From an uncultured Eubacterium sp. (GTDB lineage: Bacteria; Bacillota; Clostridia; Oscillospirales; Acutalibacteraceae), in NCBI GenBank assembly GCA_934561395.1, contig CAKTGF010000001.1:310001-374000 (forward strand): DNA of 64,000 nt, given 5' to 3'. The notes under the pieces were generated by a model. That model saw only the letters and a program-made list of their open reading frames with translations, searched no databases and was not told where the DNA came from. A program made the translations under genes and the position numbers. This document shows positions 60,203 to 64,000 of this stretch, piece by piece (positions within the stretch are counted from its first letter, which is position 1; each line of letters begins with the position of its first letter).

Positions 60203-61036
60203 TTATTGATTAAATCCCGTTAACACAAAGCAGGAGGCAACATCATCAATTTCAACGCCCGGGGTAATTACGGCATAAGATGAAATATCCGTGGTTTCGT
60301 CAGATATTTCTTCAACTGTGCCCACAATAAGCCCCTTTGGAACAGTGCCGCTGATGCCTGCGGTGCAAATGATTGAGCCGTAGGTAACATTTGTTGTAGA
60401 GGAAAGGTTTGCAAATTTGCACTTGCCGTCCTTTGCAAGTTTTGCGTTACCCGTTACATAGGATATTTCCCCCGATACAATTTCGTAAGCTGAAATGTTA
60501 AGCTCGGGGTCCAACACGGTTCTTACAACGCTGTAGGTGGGGTAAGCCTTGTCAATAACGCCTATAATGTACTTTCCGTAAAGAACAGCGTCCCCCTCTT
60601 TAATGCCTGTGGCGCTGCCCTGATTTAATGTAAACGAGCCGTAAACATCCGCATTATCCCTGCCGATTACGGACGCCTCAACAAATTCGTAATCCTTGTG
60701 CTCTTCTTTCAGCTCCAAAAACTCCTTATACAAATCATTTTGATTTTTAAGGTTTTGATAATCAACCAACTGCGACCTTAAATCGCCGACCTCGTTTTCA
60801 AGCTCCTCTATCTTCTTTTCATAGCTGCTGTCGCCCTTTACGGCGCCAACTGCCTTGTCAAGCCCGTCGCTGATTTTTTGTGCAACAAAGTTAAAGGGCT
60901 CTAACACAACGCCGAAAACAGAGGACTGCACGGTTTCGTTATGGCCCAAGGCAGAGGAAAGGAACCCACCTGCCAACAGGCAGCAAATCACTATGATTAT
61001 TGACTTAAAGAGTTTATTTTTAAACAACCTTTTCAT
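60203..61036 (-). CDS. mreC: Rod-shape determining protein MreC
   Basis: 277 residues. N-terminal membrane helix (SIIIVICCLLAGGFLSS), a coiled coil at about 70-110 (KKIEELENEVGDLRSQLVDYQN), then the two beta-barrel subdomains with ASVIGRDNADVYGSFTLNQG and LPKGLIVGTVEEI-like GTVPKGLIVGTVEE. It links MreB with PBP2 in the periplasmic-side space. Gap of 18 bases to mreB. Confidence 0.94.
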   Translation of the reverse strand: MKRLFKNKLFKSIIIVICCLLAGGFLSSALGHNETVQSSVFGVVLEPFNFVAQKISDGLDKAVGAVKGDSSYEKKIEELENEVGDLRSQLVDYQNLKNQNDLYKEFLELKEEHKDYEFVEASVIGRDNADVYGSFTLNQGSATGIKEGDAVLYGKYIIGVIDKAYPTYSVVRTVLDPELNISAYEIVSGEISYVTGNAKLAKDGKCKFANLSSTTNVTYGSIICTAGISGTVPKGLIVGTVEEISDETTDISSYAVITPGVEIDDVASCFVLTGFNQ

Positions 61037-61054
61037 TTAGCGATTTCTCCGTAA

Positions 61055-62035
61055 CTATTTTGCTCTTCTGAGCTTAATTGATGTTCCCTTAACAACACAA
61101 TCGGTGGGGTCATCAGGCACAATAACATTAATGCCTGTCCTTTGCTCGATAATTTCTTTAATACCCCTAAGTCGGCTTGCGCCGCCTGTAAGATAAATTC
61201 CCCTGCCGATAATATCCGCCGCAAGCTCGGGCGGTGTAACCTCAAGGGTTTCCTTGATAGTGTCGGTAATAATGCTGATTGGGTCGGCAAGCACACGCCT
61301 GATGTCAGCAGAGGTAACCTCCACACTGCCGGGCAGACCGTCGGTCAGGTTTCTGCCCCTAACTTCCATGGCAGCCTCGCCGTCATAGGTAAAGGCCGAG
61401 CCGATTTTAATTTTAATATCCTCGGCAGTTCTTTCTCCGATTAATAAATTGTGCTTGCGCTTAAGGTAAGAAATAATAGCGTCGTCAAATGCATCGCCGC
61501 CCACCTTAACGCTGTTGCAGCAGGCAATTCCGCCCAGGGATACAACCGCAATGTCGCAGGTGCCGCCACCGATGTCAACGATCATTGAACCGGTTGCCTC
61601 AAAAACAGGCAGTCCTGCGCCCAATGCGGCAGCCATAGGCTCCTCAATAAGTTCAACCTCCTGCGCTCCGGCAGAACGGGCAGCATCCTCAACGGCTCTG
61701 CGCTCAACCTCGGTAACAGCTGAGGGAACACAAATAACAACCCTTGTTTTTGTAAACATGTTACGCTTGCTTGAACGAGCCATAAAATCATGGAGCAAAT
61801 CGGCGGTCATATCAAAATCGGCAATAACGCCGTCACGAATAGGCCTTACTGCAACAATTGAGCCCGGGGTTCTGCCAATCATCTTTTTTGCGTTATCCCC
61901 TGTTGCAAGAACACGCTTTGATTTAACATCAACGGCAACAACGGTGGGCTCATCAATGATAATATGACCCTTTCTGTCAGCAATTTTTGTATTTGAAGTA
62001 CCTAAATCAATACCTATATCCCTTGAAAAAATCAT
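61055..62035 (-). CDS. mreB: Rod-shape determining protein MreB
   Basis: 326 residues, actin-like ATPase. Phosphate-1 loop DIGIDLGTSNTKI, phosphate-2 IVDIGGGTCDIAVVSLGG, adenosine motif GIYLTGGASRLRGI. It forms filaments that guide lateral wall synthesis; with mreC, mreD and mrdA this suggests a rod-shaped or ovoid cell. The ATG at 62035 is chosen for the family start; the ribosome site GTGAG is weak. First gene of the operon. Confidence 0.95.
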   Translation of the reverse strand: MIFSRDIGIDLGTSNTKIADRKGHIIIDEPTVVAVDVKSKRVLATGDNAKKMIGRTPGSIVAVRPIRDGVIADFDMTADLLHDFMARSSKRNMFTKTRVVICVPSAVTEVERRAVEDAARSAGAQEVELIEEPMAAALGAGLPVFEATGSMIVDIGGGTCDIAVVSLGGIACCNSVKVGGDAFDDAIISYLKRKHNLLIGERTAEDIKIKIGSAFTYDGEAAMEVRGRNLTDGLPGSVEVTSADIRRVLADPISIITDTIKETLEVTPPELAADIIGRGIYLTGGASRLRGIKEIIEQRTGINVIVPDDPTDCVVKGTSIKLRRAK

Positions 62036-62092
62036 TATATGTAATCTCACTTTCAGTCAAAATTTAAACTTAACATTCGCATTTACCGATAT

Positions 62093-62121
62093 ATTATATA
62101 ATATAAAATCTACAATCTCAA
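62093..62121 (-). promoter_or_regulatory. Promoter of mreB-mreC-mreD-mrdA
   Basis: Minus-strand TTGAGA (62116-62121), 17-base spacer, TATAAT (62093-62098), about 58 bases before the mreB ATG. Confidence 0.7.
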
Positions 62122-62160
62122 CACATAATTTAAAAATTAATAATTTTTTAAACAAAAACA

Positions 62161-62186
62161 GAGATTTCCGGCCAAGCGGAAATCTC
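62161..62186 (-). terminator. Terminator of the PdaA-like gene
   Basis: Perfect 10-base stem GAGATTTCCG (62161-62170) / CGGAAATCTC (62177-62186), 6-base loop, followed on the minus strand by TGTTTTTGTTT. Confidence 0.85.
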
Positions 62187-62204
62187 CGACAGAAGTGTTT
62201 GCCC

Positions 62205-63065
62205 TTAAATTTTCACGGTAAAGGTGTAACCCTGCTTTTTAACACCATCGATAACATCCCCTAAAATTTCAGCATTGGTTTTTGAAACCGCATGCAAAAG
62301 CATAATTTCCCCCGGGTGGGTGGAATCTAAAATTGCCTTTAGGGTTGTTGTTTTGTCAGGCTGTGCATCAGGGTCCCAATCGGCATAAGCGTATGACCAA
62401 AAAATGCTTTTATAACCCAAATCGTTTGCAACCCACAGCGCCTGCTGTGAAAATTCGCCCTTAGGGAATCTAAAATAACTCATTGTATAATCAAAATTAT
62501 CCTTTAAGTATTTATGCAAATACTCAATTTCCTCCCTTTGAACATCCTCGGTTTGCTCATCCATGGTGTAGTGGCGATAGGTGTGATTACCCACAATATG
62601 GCCCTCGTCTATCATGCGCTTTATCAGCTTTGGGTTATCCTTTGCAAAATCATAGGTAACAAAGAATATCGCTTTAACATTTTTTGCCTTTAAAGTGTCT
62701 AAAATAGCGGGTGTATAGCCGTTTTCATAGCCCTCGTCAAAGGTTAAGCAAATTTCCTTTTCATTTTGCAAAAGCCAGTTTCCGCCGTATTTTTCATACT
62801 GCTTTTGCAAATTAACAGGGTCGGTGGGCTGCTGATGATTTGTAATATTTCCCGGCCCCCAAACCACCTTTTCCCGTGACAAATCATTGCTGCCTGCCAC
62901 CGGGTCCGCAACAGGCGTAGTGGTGTCCGATTGGTCGGCGGTTGTGCCTGTTGTATTACTGTTTGTATTATTTTCGGTAGCTTTTGGCTGCTCAACCTTA
63001 ACCGTGCAGCCGCACAAGCCGAACAATAAAATGGCAGTTAATGCCAAACAAATTGTTTTTTTCAA
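62205..63065 (-). CDS. Polysaccharide deacetylase, PdaA-like lipoprotein
   Basis: 286 residues. Lipoprotein signal MKKTICLALTAILLFGLCGC, a Thr/Asn-rich linker (residues 25-65), then a NodB domain with motif 1 CLTFDEGYENGYTP, motif 2 HIVGNHTYRHYTM (metal His), motif 3 YFRFPKGEFS and a C-terminal LLHAVSK. The TFDEGYENG sequence and the N-terminal NWLLQNEKEI stretch fit the Bacillus PdaA family, which deacetylates muramic acid on the way to the muramic delta-lactam of spore cortex. Start is TTG at 63065 after GGGAGG. Single-gene transcript. Confidence 0.9.
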   Translation of the reverse strand: MKKTICLALTAILLFGLCGCTVKVEQPKATENNTNSNTTGTTADQSDTTTPVADPVAGSNDLSREKVVWGPGNITNHQQPTDPVNLQKQYEKYGGNWLLQNEKEICLTFDEGYENGYTPAILDTLKAKNVKAIFFVTYDFAKDNPKLIKRMIDEGHIVGNHTYRHYTMDEQTEDVQREEIEYLHKYLKDNFDYTMSYFRFPKGEFSQQALWVANDLGYKSIFWSYAYADWDPDAQPDKTTTLKAILDSTHPGEIMLLHAVSKTNAEILGDVIDGVKKQGYTFTVKI

Positions 63066-63139
63066 AATAAAAACCTCCCTTGTATTATTTTATAACAAGA
63101 GAGGCAATATATTATTGTTAAGTTTTAGCTTAAAAAATT

Positions 63140-64000
63140 TTAAGACTCGCTGTTTTCAATACTTTTCATTTTAAGATAAGCGTTGATAAAGCCGTCAATA
63201 TCGCCGTCCATAACAGCGGCAATATTTCCCATTTCAAAATTTGTTCTGTGGTCTTTAACCATTGTATATGGCATAAACACGTACGAGCGAATTTGCGAGC
63301 CCCATGCAATTTCCCTTTGCTCGCCCTTAATATCCTCGATTTTTTCAAGGTTTTCACGCTCTTTAATTTCAACCAGTTTTGATTTAAGCATGCGCATTGC
63401 AACTTCACGGTTTTGGTGCTGTGAACGCTCAATTTGGCATGAAACCACAACTCCTGTGGGTATGTGAGTAAGCCTTACCGCCGATGAGGTTTTGTTTACC
63501 TTTTGGCCGCCTGCACCCGAGGCACGGTAAACATCCATTTTAATATCCTCTTCACGGATTTCAACATCAACATCATCATCGATTTCGGGCATAACCTCAA
63601 GGGAAGCAAAGGAGGTGTGCCTTCTGCCCGAGGAATCAAAGGGAGAAACACGAACAAGCCTGTGAATACCCATTTCGCCGTGAAGATAGCCGTATGCGTT
63701 TTCGCCCTCAATTAAAATTGTTGCGCTTTTAATGCCTGCAACATCGCCGTCAAGGTAATCAAGGGTAGAAACCTTGTATCCGTGGCGCTCACCCCAGCGG
63801 TTATACATTCTGAACAGCATTTCAGCCCAATCCTGAGCCTCCGTGCCGCCTGCGCCTGCATGGAAGGTTAAAATTGCGTTGCTGTCGTCAAACTCGCCGC
63901 TTAAAAGGGTTGAAAGAGTAAGGCTTTCAATGCGCTTTTCAATATCGTCAACAGAGGTGGTGCAATCGTCCAAAAGGTCGGTGTCCTCTTCCTCGTCTGC
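63140..64000 (-). CDS. prfB: Peptide chain release factor 2, C-terminal three quarters (window edge)
   Basis: 287 codons visible; the frame stays open to the right edge, so the N-terminus, and the programmed frameshift site usual near codon 25, lie outside. The part present has the SPF stop-codon recognition tripeptide (RVSPFDSSGRRHTSF), the catalytic GGQ loop (ASGAGGQKVNKTSSAVRLTH) and the ending FEMGNIAAVMDGDIDGFI. RF2 releases the peptide at UGA and UAA. Only weak, A/T-only hairpins follow the stop. Confidence 0.95.
   Translation of the reverse strand, partial: ADEEEDTDLLDDCTTSVDDIEKRIESLTLSTLLSGEFDDSNAILTFHAGAGGTEAQDWAEMLFRMYNRWGERHGYKVSTLDYLDGDVAGIKSATILIEGENAYGYLHGEMGIHRLVRVSPFDSSGRRHTSFASLEVMPEIDDDVDVEIREEDIKMDVYRASGAGGQKVNKTSSAVRLTHIPTGVVVSCQIERSQHQNREVAMRMLKSKLVEIKERENLEKIEDIKGEQREIAWGSQIRSYVFMPYTMVKDHRTNFEMGNIAAVMDGDIDGFINAYLKMKSIENSES

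Noticed and set aside
1..64000. CRISPR array, tRNA, rRNA, transposase or prophage genes
   Set aside because: All spacers between genes were read; none contains regularly spaced direct repeats, a cloverleaf, rRNA motifs or integrase/transposase frames.

Overview
The window looks like a chromosomal segment of a Gram-positive anaerobe of the class Clostridia, most likely an uncultured gut Oscillospiraceae/Ruminococcaceae-type bacterium. Supporting signs are moderate-to-low G+C, strong AGGAGG ribosome sites, TTG/GTG starts, sigma-A promoters with extended -10 boxes, LL-diaminopimelate aminotransferase (dapL), an archaeal/eukaryal-type prolyl-tRNA synthetase, a glgBCDA operon with glgD, rubrerythrin, an LL-DAP lysine route, mreBCD plus PBP2, and a BspA-type leucine-rich-repeat surface protein. 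The taxonomic assignment is inference. No rRNA, tRNA, CRISPR array, transposase or prophage gene was seen. Both edges cut genes: ilvD on the left and prfB on the right.

Layout, left to right. 1-8.7 kb: 5' end of ilvD, a sugar O-acetyltransferase, a giant secreted BspA-like LRR protein, a PAP2 membrane phosphatase, a GNAT/YoaP protein, then an accessory patch (6.7-8.1 kb) with a repeat-like palindromic stretch and one unrecognised AT-rich gene, and a RimJ/RimL-type acetyltransferase. 8.8-14.3 kb: greA-lysS, where LysRS carries an N-terminal tandem YegP/DUF1508 extension, and ACT-hom-lysC, where lysC contains a strong internal ribosome site for a separate regulatory subunit. 14.4-18 kb: AI-2E family transporter, MATE exporter, APH-like kinase. 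18-22.9 kb: AraC regulator convergent with an iolG-iolD-iolE myo-inositol operon that has a promoter and a candidate operator. 22.9-30.4 kb: a DUF4352-like exported protein with a long hairpin upstream, then the F-type ATP synthase operon atpB-E-F-(HA)-G-D-C in which delta and alpha are one polypeptide.

30.6-41 kb: proS-galE, rubrerythrin, a YlbJ-like membrane protein, a secreted nuclease, then a sigma factor / anti-sigma-like / small secreted protein set followed by a terminator and a four-gene ABC-exporter-like operon. 41-46 kb: dapF-dapL-purC-purB and an ANTAR protein with a degenerate receiver domain, divergent from the glgB-glgC-glgD-glgA glycogen operon (46.2-52 kb). 52-57.5 kb: a methyltransferase, then mgsA-hisS-aspS-yfbR-PAS. 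57.5-62.1 kb: mreB-mreC-mreD-mrdA (elongasome). 62.2-64 kb: a PdaA-like polysaccharide deacetylase lipoprotein and most of prfB.

Functionally the region is mainly housekeeping: energy (ATP synthase), aspartate-family amino acids (lysC, hom, dapF, dapL), aminoacyl-tRNA synthetases (Lys, Pro, His, Asp), purines, glycogen, and cell shape. The most unusual items are the delta-alpha fusion of ATP synthase, the YegP-LysRS fusion, the internal lysC start, the hairpin/terminator immediately ahead of the ABC operon, and a 111-base imperfect hairpin.
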